Position numbers and translations under genes: made by a program
Notes under the pieces: generated by a model
Seen by the model: the letters and a program-made list of their open reading frames with translations, nothing else
Told to the model about the DNA's origin: nothing
Database searches by the model: none
Assembly (NCBI GenBank): GCA_033762255.1
Contig: JANRLT010000054.1
Location: 1-39,128, forward strand
Reading direction: 5' to 3'
Source of the DNA: Pirellulales bacterium
Lineage (GTDB): Bacteria > Planctomycetota > Planctomycetia > Pirellulales > JALHPA01
Length of the DNA stretch: 39,128 bases
Part shown: in pieces, positions 7,201 through 14,207 of the stretch
How positions within the stretch are numbered: the stretch's first letter is position 1
How the letters are laid out: each line of letters starts with the position of its first letter

Positions 7201-8428
7201 TTCTGCTGACGCGACGGAAACTCCCTCGGCGGAAACTTCTGCGACAGAAACTCCCGCGACGAACTCCCCGGCTCCCGCTTCACCGGCCACAGAGCCAGTC
7301 CCTCCCGCATCAAGCCCGGAATCCACCTCGGCAAAAGAAGCTGCCTCCCCGGCGGCCGAGACCACCCCAGCGGCCACGGTCCCGCCGACCGCCACGGTCC
7401 CGCCTGAATCCACCATTCCTCCTGCCGCGACCATTCCGCCGGCACCCGTTACTCCCGCCCAGGTTACACCCGCACAGGAGACCACTCCGCCAGCTCCCAC
7501 GACATCCAGTTATGATTTGCAAAGTTCGGTTAAGTTGAATTTTGTCGACTCTACCCCGGCTGGGGCGAACCAGGCCCAACTGCGCAGCAATAAAATCAGC
7601 CGCGAGAATTTGCAAGAAATCTTTAACACCGTCATCGAGAACAAAAAACTGGAAGTGAACCGGTTGGAGTTTGTCAGCGAAGACGGCGACCCGAGTCCTT
7701 CGGTGCCCAAGGGGGTTTGGACGGTGAACTCCTCGCTCCCTCCCGCGGAATTCGGCCCGTTGGTGGATGCCGTGAAGGCCGAGTTTAACTCCACCCCCAT
7801 TTTTCCCCAGGCCAACATCGTCGGTCAAAAAGTCGCCGGCGCCGCACAGGGAAATGCCATCTGGGCGTTGGTGGTCAGCATGATCGCGATTGTGCTGTAT
7901 GTATGGTTTCGCTTTCAAAACATTGTGTTTGGTTTTGCGGCGGTCATCGCGCTCATTCATGATGTGTTGGTGACGGTGGCATTTTTGGCGTTTAGCTCCT
8001 ATTTGGCGCCGTATTTTGGCTGGGCGTTGGTCAATCCGTTCAAGATCAGTCTGGAGGTGGTGGCCGCGCTGTTGACGATTGTTGGTTTTTCGATCAATGA
8101 CACGATCGTGATTTTTGACCGTATTCGGGAACTGCGGGGTAAAAGCCCCGACATCACCGCCGAGATGATCAACAAGGCCGTCAATCAGACGCTGGGACGC
8201 ACGATATTAACCAGCGGCACGGTGCTGATGGTGACGATCATTTTGTATTGCTTTGGCGGAGAAGAGATCCATCCCTTCTCGTTTGCCATGTTGATCGGGT
8301 TGATTTCCGGTACGTACAGCACCGTGTATATCGCCGCGCCGATCATCCTGTGGTTTCGCGGACGCCAGCCGGCCGTTGCCGCCAGCCGCGCGTTTCCCGC
8401 CCTTCGCAAGGAAAAAGCTTCCGCCTAG
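4271..8428 (+). CDS. secDF: Protein-export membrane protein SecD-SecF fusion with long low-complexity insert
   Basis: This 1385-residue fusion uses the proton motive force to complete Sec-dependent export. SecD part: transmembrane segments near residues 36-80, the conserved GIDLKGGVNLVYEID near 94, a large periplasmic domain, and the RND-type membrane block ending in a segment with GMAVDANVLIFERMREE (about 535-551). SecF part: a transmembrane segment near residue 655, DIDFSGGS near 675, and a second membrane block with FSINDTIVIFDRIREL near 1270. Between DIDFSGGS and the second block, about residues 765-1080 (6565-7510) are an Ala/Pro/Glu/Thr-rich stretch with AEQP-type repeats, inserted in the SecF periplasmic domain. 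Within it, RRGKVFAPALLAVILQA (about residues 930-947) is basic then hydrophobic, like a signal peptide. GGAAAG lies 10 bases before the ATG. SecD/SecF fusions are known in several phyla; the insert is unusual. Confidence 0.95.
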   Translation: MTLWSSLSILFAQAMSAAPAVAPGGDVAGVPFFRQGWFLWLLMIGLVVGTYLLSQALALRWRMGESTVRIFLVLFSLVAGSAVVFFGWPPKLGIDLKGGVNLVYEIDSNIMNSVALNAKDLAEIERVAKKIIPDVKVSIIAGGDGSKNRIQLDLPAGVDAAKSQELANALADVRPTSGGELAFLNKTSTQMFFQRQGTASRETMGTLVNALKQRVNPGGQKEIELRSLGNNQVEIIIPEADPKELELIKDKISSAGTLEFRIVATVTGNETPVINEHTPLINLVKKLRRADPSLPGGYDYSMIPDVVMLGDKPLGRWVLRSPDANVGGRAFTRPAYNGTQILMAYDIYNVTGEDLSRAAPDTQSLERCVSFTLNEKGARKFALMTTEYTKSDLKEKALLGVILDDMLQTAPSLNNAITSGKGIITGNFSEQEISRIVTVLNSGKLPAALNRTPIQENNVSAQLGSDTIRSGAVAMIVSTLAILIFMWVYYGFCGLVADFAVLLNVILVVAFMMLLKAAFTLAGLAGLVLSVGMAVDANVLIFERMREERARGSSLKMAIRNGFARAMSTVVDSNLTTLVTGVVLFAIGTDQLRGFATTLILGLVLNLFTAVYCSRVIFDVAERQGWFKDLRMMSMLGETNFDFVKPMNACITASLILIGAGLFVAVSRGKDLLDIDFSGGSTVQVILNQDNQKLTLSDVRKLIADQPNLPDAEVSEVVNTAGGIEQKMYKIVTTNPDVKVVKPELAKIFEGKLETYFVRADNVTPYTPPKPKSPAVTGVPPLTNIPAASPAEKAAAEKSAEEKPAAEQGPADKGGSDKGASEKAPSAEAPAQPNPATGNSATATPPGTESVPPAAEANSAEQPSPQQPNAEQPTAEQPPAEQPATDKSATDQPAAESTPQEATTPEPAVTTEPASPPEPATPSNDKSSWWRRGKVFAPALLAVILQAEPAPAADTVPAAPAAASENSTTGENAPAASSADATETPSAETSATETPATNSPAPASPATEPVPPASSPESTSAKEAASPAAETTPAATVPPTATVPPESTIPPAATIPPAPVTPAQVTPAQETTPPAPTTSSYDLQSSVKLNFVDSTPAGANQAQLRSNKISRENLQEIFNTVIENKKLEVNRLEFVSEDGDPSPSVPKGVWTVNSSLPPAEFGPLVDAVKAEFNSTPIFPQANIVGQKVAGAAQGNAIWALVVSMIAIVLYVWFRFQNIVFGFAAVIALIHDVLVTVAFLAFSSYLAPYFGWALVNPFKISLEVVAALLTIVGFSINDTIVIFDRIRELRGKSPDITAEMINKAVNQTLGRTILTSGTVLMVTIILYCFGGEEIHPFSFAMLIGLISGTYSTVYIAAPIILWFRGRQPAVAASRAFPALRKEKASA

Positions 8429-8729
8429 GCATTATTCAGCCCGCCGCGTCAGTGGGGGACAGCCATCAACCCGCCGTGTCAGCTAGGGAACGGTTACTCG
8501 GTCTTTCGCCGCACCCGTCAAAAATCATTCGGCCTGGACTTTGCCAATTCCAAAAACTTGCATGTCTGGCGCGATGGTAACACCGTGTCAGGCTTTTTTT
8601 TGTCCGGTGTTTCGCATTTGTTCGCGACCCGCGTCGCCATAAGCTCCGATAACAATCAGAGAGGATAGGATACCCTCCCATTCCCGCCAGGAAGGCCGGT
8701 TGTTACGGTTCTTGGTAGCGGAGTGCGGC
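8429..8729. repeat. Spacer with direct repeat CCCGCCGYGTCAG
   Basis: Just after the secDF stop, CCCGCCGCGTCAGTGGGG (8440-8457) and CCCGCCGTGTCAGCTAGGG (8470-8488) form a direct repeat with a 30-bp period. Further on, AACACCG (8580-8586) and CGGTGTT (about 8605-8611) flank a T-rich stretch and may form a weak hairpin. No gene was recognised. GGAG at 8720-8723 is the ribosome binding site of the next gene. Confidence 0.45.
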
Positions 8730-10508
8730 ATGTTCGATCAGCGAAAAAAGTTAATCTGGGTGGGCGGTATTGCCATTGTCGGTTTGGCATTGGCATTCTG
8801 TTTTCAAAAAGGCCCTCCCTCCGGACTGCCCGCGGCAAATTGGTCCCCCCAACCGGGGACGACTAGTCCCACGTTGCCCATCTCGGCGTCCACTCCGCTT
8901 CCCCAGGCAGAACCACGATTAACGGGGCAAATCATGCCCCATCAGCCGGGTTTGCCGGACATGCCGGGGGGGTTCGCCCAGGCGCCTCGCCCGCTGGAAT
9001 CCGCGCCGCATGATCCCTTTTTGGGACGCTCCCCGGAAACCTCGGCGGGAGCATTGTTTCCGGCCAGCGCATCCGTGGCCCAATCCCATCCGGAACCGTC
9101 TAGCCTGGCTGTTCAGCCTTCCGCGCTTATCGGCACCCCCGCGCCGTTAGCGGCTACGACTGGACAACCGGGAAATACCACCGCCGAAACAAAATACGAT
9201 TCCCTCAGAGATACTGTGCCCCAGTTCGCAGCGACCCCTCCCCTGGCCAACGATGGCTGGCGGGCGGATGACGCCACGACAGGACTCGCGGCCGTGCCGG
9301 GAGTAACCAGCCCGCTCTCCCATGTGCAAGAAGGCGCTCCCGCCACGGGGATCGGCGGGACCGCGTCCGCAAGCGTTAGTTCCCCCGGGGGGGACGGATC
9401 GCCATCAACGGCCCAGACACTTCGTCCGCTGCCCCTAGCGCCGGTGATCGCCGCCGTCCCCCCCTACCCCGCGGTAACCAGTTCCGTGGAAAATCCCACG
9501 GCCACGCCCTCCGCGGCGTTGCCCGTATCCCGTATTGCTCCTCCTCCTTTTGAACAAGCTCTTCCCGCGGCCGGCACCGGGGCTCCGGAGACGACCTCAC
9601 CTTATTACACTCCCCCTGCTTCCGGCAATTCCGTGCCGCCGCGGTTGGAATCATACCCCGCGCTCGTGCCGGCGGGATTTGAAAATTTGCTCCCCACCGC
9701 CAGTCTCCGCGCGGCGCCGGCCGTGATGCCTGGTGACGCAAATCAAGATAAGCAGCCGGGGGTGCGGCATCGGGTGCGGGATGGAGATTCCCTGGCGTCG
9801 CTAGCGCAGGCATATTTGGGAGACGCCGCCCGGGCGGGAGAAATTTTTGCCGCGAATCAACCGCAATTGACCAATGCCGAAGTCTTACCCTTGGGGTGGG
9901 AACTGATCATTCCGGGTGGACCGGGACATAATGTCGCGTCCAGCCAACCGGGGTTGGCCGCGCTTGCCCCTCCCCCGACCCTCAATGCCGTCGCCCCGGC
10001 AAATAGCCAACTGAACTGGCCTGCCCCCTTATCACCGCCGACTCTCCCCGGGGCGGATTCCGCCGCCGGGCGATCAATCACCCCGCCCCAAGCGTCCGCG
10101 CTGGGGGGACAGGGTATGGCGACGTTCCCTCAATCAGCCAGCGATCGACTGACGGTGGAAAACAGCGCGTCGGCAATCCCACCTGTTCCGTCGGCTTACA
10201 CGGGTTGGCCTCCCGCAGGGGTGGGTGGGACCGCCCCTCCCCCGGCCACATGGGCAAATCAATTAGGCCAATCCAGCGAAACCGCCGTGGGCTGGTTGGG
10301 AGAATCCCTATTTGGGCCAGCGGTGCGGTTACCAGCGGAAGGGGAGCGTGCTTACCTTGTCAAGCCGCTGGAAACCTGGGAAACCATCGCGAAGAAATTT
10401 TATGGTGATTCGCAACTAGCGGGGAGATTGCAGCAAGCCAATGCCAGGCGGGTCAAGGATCCCAGTCGTTTAGTACCGGGGACGTTGCTGGTGATCCCGC
10501 CAAAGTAA
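8730..10508 (+). CDS. Membrane-anchored LysM-domain protein, Pro/Ala-rich
   Basis: From the ATG at 8730 (GGAG six bases upstream) the protein has 592 residues. A basic N-terminus (MFDQRKK) precedes one hydrophobic segment, LIWVGGIAIVGLALAFCF, so it is probably anchored in the inner membrane with the rest outside the cytoplasm. Residues about 30-340 and 400-530 are Pro/Ala/Ser/Thr-rich and probably disordered. Two LysM domains are seen: one near residues 345-395 (HRVRDGDSLASLAQAYLG ... LIIPG) and one at the C-terminus, near 540-591 (YLVKPLETWETIAKKFYG ... LLVIPPK). LysM domains bind N-acetylglucosamine-containing glycans such as peptidoglycan, so an envelope-binding role is inferred. A frame extension to a TTG at 8700 lacks a better ribosome binding site. 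No enzymatic domain was recognised. Confidence 0.85.
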   Translation: MFDQRKKLIWVGGIAIVGLALAFCFQKGPPSGLPAANWSPQPGTTSPTLPISASTPLPQAEPRLTGQIMPHQPGLPDMPGGFAQAPRPLESAPHDPFLGRSPETSAGALFPASASVAQSHPEPSSLAVQPSALIGTPAPLAATTGQPGNTTAETKYDSLRDTVPQFAATPPLANDGWRADDATTGLAAVPGVTSPLSHVQEGAPATGIGGTASASVSSPGGDGSPSTAQTLRPLPLAPVIAAVPPYPAVTSSVENPTATPSAALPVSRIAPPPFEQALPAAGTGAPETTSPYYTPPASGNSVPPRLESYPALVPAGFENLLPTASLRAAPAVMPGDANQDKQPGVRHRVRDGDSLASLAQAYLGDAARAGEIFAANQPQLTNAEVLPLGWELIIPGGPGHNVASSQPGLAALAPPPTLNAVAPANSQLNWPAPLSPPTLPGADSAAGRSITPPQASALGGQGMATFPQSASDRLTVENSASAIPPVPSAYTGWPPAGVGGTAPPPATWANQLGQSSETAVGWLGESLFGPAVRLPAEGERAYLVKPLETWETIAKKFYGDSQLAGRLQQANARRVKDPSRLVPGTLLVIPPK

Positions 10509-10516
10509 GTTGCCCC

Positions 10517-10540
10517 GATGGTCGGATGATGTCCGACATC
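10517..10540. terminator. Possible bidirectional hairpin between convergent genes
   Basis: GATG-G-TCGGA and TCCGACATC form a nine-base-pair stem with one bulged G and a five-base loop, 9 bp after the LysM gene stop and before the convergent hydrolase gene. There is no T-tract on either strand, so termination activity is uncertain. Confidence 0.35.
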
Positions 10541-10621
10541 CACAAAACGTAAACTACCCTTTAAGCATTCCCAGTTCACGTGGCGGAACTAGTTTCGCCC
10601 TCCGTTTTACTAGCAGAGGGT

Positions 10622-11668
10622 TTAGGGCAGGCTCCGTTCCACCCATTCTTCCTCGTTTCCTTTGACCCGATTGTCCAGGAACGCCTGAATAACACCCAGC
10701 GGATCATAGGCTTGGCCAGCGGCGGGACCGTTAAGCACTTTGAGCTGGCCGGCGGTCAGCAATTTATATCCTTGCAGGGTGGTGTCAAATTCAAAGAAAA
10801 AGAGCTTTTTCTTTTCGGCCGCTTCCTCGGCGGAAGGCTCCGGGTGGTGTCGCAAGAGTTGGTCATTAACCCGTTTGGCGTCCCGTTGGGCGGCCAAATC
10901 CTTCCCCCCCACCATGATCAAAAACGGAATTTGGGGAATAAATTCCTTTTGCTCAAAAGCGGGATTGATAATGATTCCCTTGTGGTTCCAGCGGGGGGTA
11001 ATGAGCACGATACCCCGCACATCCTTCCCCTGGGGGCCAGTGGTGAGGTTTTCCCACGCCCAATCGATGAACAAACTCCAGTGCAGGGTCAAAACGGTGC
11101 CCATTTCGACACCGACGACGCCCAATTTGCGGATGTTGAATTCCCCTTTGTTATGGCGCTGCAGTAAAAAAGTTTTTATCCGTTCGAGGTCAATTTTGAT
11201 CATGTCCTCGTAATCTTGTTTTTTCTTGGCTTCGACGGGTTTGGTGTCCGTTACTTTTAATTCGCCGGCCACGGTTTCTTTGACCAGGCGTTTGTTGCTT
11301 TCACCATAGCCGCGCAGGTCAGGGACCACCACGGCATAACCCGCCCGTTGAAACGCCCGGGCCACCCCGTCGTAATCCTGTTTGTTTCCCTTGTCGTGAT
11401 GGATAAACAGAATCACCCCGGCTTGTTTCCCTTTATCGCTTTTATAATACGAGACCGAAAGGGCTACGCCGTCGCTGGTCTCTAGCTCGACTTTTTCAAA
11501 GCTCTTATCCGCGGCGGCTGGGGCAGGCGCGGCGGCAGGATTCTGGGCCAGGACGGCGGCTGTCCCTCCAAGGGCCCAGATCATGCACAGACTGGCGATA
11601 ATTCCCGGACATAGCCCCCCGGGGCAACGCCCGGTGTGGTGTAAAATGGCCGCAATGAATGCACGCAT
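10622..11668 (-). CDS. Exported alpha/beta-hydrolase-fold protein lacking the catalytic serine
   Basis: A 348-residue protein. A hydrophobic segment near residues 20-41 followed by AQNPAAAPAP looks like a signal peptide, so export is likely. The fold is recognisable: GVILFIHHDKGN near residue 84 (oxyanion-hole strand), YAVVVPDLRGYGES near 111, the elbow KLGVVGVEMGT at 181-191, and PFLIMVGGKD ending at D257. The elbow reads G-V-E-M-G where active enzymes have G-x-S-x-G or G-x-C-x-G, and no histidine is seen in the usual C-terminal position. This resembles dienelactone-hydrolase-like proteins but suggests a non-catalytic or atypical member. The function is unknown. It runs convergently with the LysM gene. 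The start at 11668 places GGGGAA about nine bases upstream. Confidence 0.8.
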   Translation of the reverse strand: MRAFIAAILHHTGRCPGGLCPGIIASLCMIWALGGTAAVLAQNPAAAPAPAAADKSFEKVELETSDGVALSVSYYKSDKGKQAGVILFIHHDKGNKQDYDGVARAFQRAGYAVVVPDLRGYGESNKRLVKETVAGELKVTDTKPVEAKKKQDYEDMIKIDLERIKTFLLQRHNKGEFNIRKLGVVGVEMGTVLTLHWSLFIDWAWENLTTGPQGKDVRGIVLITPRWNHKGIIINPAFEQKEFIPQIPFLIMVGGKDLAAQRDAKRVNDQLLRHHPEPSAEEAAEKKKLFFFEFDTTLQGYKLLTAGQLKVLNGPAAGQAYDPLGVIQAFLDNRVKGNEEEWVERSLP

Positions 11669-11971
11669 TTTAAAAAATTCCCCAGATGAATGTTTTTGAG
11701 ACTGTCGCGAATATTTTGTGAATTGGCAGCCTGCCCGGTCGATGGCTCCAATCCGCGGGCGATGCTAGCAACCCCTTGCTCCTCTTTGTATGGTAGGTAC
11801 GGCAGAAAGCGGAGTCAACGCGGGTTGGGAATTTCGCGAATTAACAATTGCCCTGGCGGAAAAAATCAGGTCCAGCTATCACTGAATGATGGTCAATAAT
11901 TCACTGGCGGATCGCGGGAACCGTGCCGGGCCGCCAGCTTCCGCCCCGTCGTCACTATTCCAGCTTATCCC
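11669..11971. other. Divergent spacer, no gene recognised
   Basis: This 303-bp stretch separates the minus-strand hydrolase gene from the plus-strand small zinc-ribbon gene. Short open frames are present, but none shows a recognisable protein or a ribosome binding site. It presumably carries promoters for both sides; none was identified with confidence. Confidence 0.4.
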
Positions 11972-12235
11972 ATGCCCGGAGAGCACCTGGACCTGATCAG
12001 CGCCGCCAGCGAGCCTGCTTCCTCGCCGGAAGAGGCTTCCCCGCAATCCGCGGAAATGCCCGCGGCGGGACGCAAATTCATCGGCATGCACTTTCGTTGT
12101 TGCGATCGCTATACCCGCATTTATATTAATCGGGCGGGGACGGCTTATGCCGGGCATTGTCCCAAATGCCTGGCCAAGGTGGAAATTTTGATTGGGCCGG
12201 GCGGATCAAATTCCCGCTTTTTTACCGCGGGCTAA
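11972..12235 (+). CDS. Small zinc-ribbon-like conserved protein
   Basis: An 87-residue protein. The first 30 residues are acidic, Ser/Ala/Pro-rich and probably disordered. The C-terminal 50 residues form a compact cysteine-containing domain: [17 protein letters not shown], then [18 protein letters not shown]. The C-C and C-P-x-C pairs could hold one zinc ion, and the closing IGPGGS...RFF stretch looks like the end of a folded unit. This pattern, together with the protein-like composition, argues for a real gene despite its small size. I believe similar small proteins occur in planctomycetes, but I cannot confirm this without a search. The start is uncertain: no strong ribosome binding site precedes the ATG at 11972, and a later ATG in frame (the M of AEMPAAG) is possible. 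The function is unknown. Confidence 0.65.
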   Translation: MPGEHLDLISAASEPASSPEEASPQSAEMPAAGRKFIGMHFRCCDRYTRIYINRAGTAYAGHCPKCLAKVEILIGPGGSNSRFFTAG

Positions 12236-12440
12236 CGGGACAGGCGGCCCCGTTGCTAGCTGGCGGATATCATTGGGAAAGCTTTTGCCCTTGAATTAGC
12301 GGCGGTGGCTGACCTTGTGGAGATCGCGGAAAATATCTAGGATTTTGCGGATTTTTGCCAGGAGTCATGGCTTTCCAACTGGTTTCAAGCACAGCTTCCC
12401 GCTCTGGGGGGAGGAAAATCGAGATTGGTGTGTTTTGTCC

Positions 12441-12941
12441 ATGTTTGAATTTGAACTGCAACACCGCACGCGAAATTGCTTTGCCACGGGGCAGGAGTTG
12501 GCCGCTGGCGAAACATATTTTACCGTGCTGCTGCGCCAGGGAGCCCAGATTGAACGGCGGGACTACTCCGTCGCGGGGTGGAACGGTCCTCCCACGGAAT
12601 GCGTGGCCTGGTGGAAAGCCCAGGTTCCCTTGCCAACCGCCACCACCAAGCCCCGCTGGGCGCCGAATGAAGTGCTGCTGAAGTTTTTTGAGGATTTGGC
12701 GGGTCGCCCCGAGCAGGCCGATTTGCGGTATGTGTTGACGCTGTTGCTGATCCGGCGGCGACTGTTACGCCTGGAATCCAGCGAACGGGACGCGCAGGGG
12801 ATAGAACGGCTGCGCGTGCATTGCCCCCGGCTCGATTGTGAATTTGAAATCCTGGCGATCGTCCCCGAGGATTCCCGCGTGACCGAAATCCAGCGCGAGC
12901 TGGGCCGGTTGTTTTTGTCCGTGGCAGACGATTTGCCCTAA
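12441..12941 (+). CDS. Conserved hypothetical protein, cysteine-containing
   Basis: A 166-residue soluble protein from the ATG at 12441. The N-terminus, MFEFELQHRTRNCFATGQEL followed by AAGETYFTVLL, resembles a degenerate zinc-ribbon-like opening (C-x-x-[TS]-G-x-x-L-x-x-G-E-x-Y). Mid-protein has WAPNEVLLKFFEDL and a basic-hydrophobic helix LRYVLTLLLIRRRLLRLES; the C-terminal part has RLRVHCPRLDCEFEILAI and ends in a helix. A longer frame from 12315 adds 42 residues that are basic and unlike a conserved start, so it is not used. The gene lies 42 bp upstream of a LolA/LolB-like lipoprotein gene on the same strand and is probably co-transcribed with it. Its function is unknown. Confidence 0.75.
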   Translation: MFEFELQHRTRNCFATGQELAAGETYFTVLLRQGAQIERRDYSVAGWNGPPTECVAWWKAQVPLPTATTKPRWAPNEVLLKFFEDLAGRPEQADLRYVLTLLLIRRRLLRLESSERDAQGIERLRVHCPRLDCEFEILAIVPEDSRVTEIQRELGRLFLSVADDLP

Positions 12942-12983
12942 ACGGCGGATAGAATTTTTTCCCCCATTGCAAGGATGCAACCC

Positions 12984-14135
12984 ATGCCCCTGGTCCGCGT
13001 GATTGTCATGCTGGCGCTGCTGCTGTTATGTTTGGGGCAGTTGGGTTGCGCGACACGGCGGCGGGTGCCGCTGACGCAAATCCTGCCCCCCGCCGCTCCC
13101 TTGAACCAGGTGCTAACAGAGGTCAATAACAACACCGCCCGCGTTCGTTCGGTTCTTTGCACCAATGGCACGCTGCAGGCGGCCGGGACTCCCTTGAATT
13201 TGCGTGCAAACCTGGCGCTGGAGCGCCCGCGCAACTTTCGCCTGCGGGCGGATACCGCGTTCACCGGGGCGGAATTGGATGTGGGGAGCAACGCCGACCA
13301 ATACTGGTTGTGGGTCCGGCGCAACAATCCCCCGTCGATGTACTTTGGCCGCCATGATCAATTCGCCGCTAGTTCGGCGCGGCGGATTTTTCCCATCGAG
13401 CCGGAAATGTTATCCGAAACCCTGGGATTGGTTAGCTTTCAACCAAATGAACAGGTCCAAGGCCCATTTCCCCGCGGAGGGGACCTGGTCGAGGTGCGCC
13501 GCCCGCGCCTGGTGGCGGGAGAAGCCCTTAACCAAGTTATCGTTTTGGACATACGCCGAGGTGTCGTGACCGAGCAGCATTTGTACGGAGCAACCGGTCA
13601 GCGGGTTGCCACGGTCATGACCAGCGAGTACGAACGAGACCCCGCCAGCGGCGCGGCGCTGCCCCACCGCATCGATGTGGATTGGCCGTTGGCGAATTTG
13701 CAATTCAGGCTGGACCTGCCGGATTTGTTGGTCAATACCCTAGGTCCCGAGCAAGCCTCCTTGTGGCAACGCCCCAGTTATCCCGGTTCCGCGGACGTTG
13801 ATTTGGCAACAGTTCAAATCCAGGCCGCGCCCGCCAGCAATACGCAAAATCTTGCCCCGGGAATCTCGAATCCCCCTCCCGCGGTTATTCCCGTCAATCC
13901 CGGCATGGGGGGGGCAACCCTCCCCATTCAAAATAGCCCTTTACCCGCCACGAGCCAGAATAATACGCAACCCGCGGCTCTTCCGTCCGACTGGACGCGG
14001 GTTAGTCCCGCCGGGCAACCCATCGGCAGGGTCGATCCGGCGGTGCAGCCAGCAAGTTGGTCCGCCGCACCGGGGGGCACCGGGGTAAACTATGTCCCCA
14101 ATCCCTCTTTTGACATCCGGCCCGCCGCCAAATAA
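12984..14135 (+). CDS. LolA/LolB-like outer-membrane lipoprotein
   Basis: A lipoprotein with a clear signal: MPLVRVIVMLALLLLCLGQ, ending in the lipobox L-G-C, so the mature protein starts at cysteine 22 of the chosen frame. The following 250 residues resemble a LolA/LolB-type half-barrel: VRSVLCTNGTL, LRANLALERPRNFRLRA, GAELDVGSNADQYWLWV and PHRIDVDWPL occur in the expected order for lipoprotein-carrier or outer-membrane-insertion proteins, which bind lipids or lipoproteins. The last 110 residues are Pro/Ala/Asn-rich and probably disordered. AAGG is well spaced (10 bases) from the ATG at 12984; the in-frame ATG at 12975 is only one base from it and is less likely. It could also be a general periplasmic lipid-binding protein. 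No LolCDE genes are nearby. Confidence 0.75.
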   Translation: MPLVRVIVMLALLLLCLGQLGCATRRRVPLTQILPPAAPLNQVLTEVNNNTARVRSVLCTNGTLQAAGTPLNLRANLALERPRNFRLRADTAFTGAELDVGSNADQYWLWVRRNNPPSMYFGRHDQFAASSARRIFPIEPEMLSETLGLVSFQPNEQVQGPFPRGGDLVEVRRPRLVAGEALNQVIVLDIRRGVVTEQHLYGATGQRVATVMTSEYERDPASGAALPHRIDVDWPLANLQFRLDLPDLLVNTLGPEQASLWQRPSYPGSADVDLATVQIQAAPASNTQNLAPGISNPPPAVIPVNPGMGGATLPIQNSPLPATSQNNTQPAALPSDWTRVSPAGQPIGRVDPAVQPASWSAAPGGTGVNYVPNPSFDIRPAAK

Positions 14136-14207
14136 GTTAAGGGCTTTTGCCCAGTACTTCGGCTGGGGTGATACCACGGCGCTTATGCTGGGGGGGCGGC
14201 ATTGTCT

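Noticed and set aside
6492-7538. Long minus-strand and alternate-frame ORFs across the secDF linker
   Set aside because: They are shadows of the GC-rich low-complexity coding sequence of secDF, Gly/Val- or Arg/Pro-rich without recognisable domains.
8500-8700. A possible tRNA or small RNA in the spacer after secDF
   Set aside because: No cloverleaf, no GGTTCGAATCC-type T-arm and no CCA end could be found; only a weak hairpin is present.
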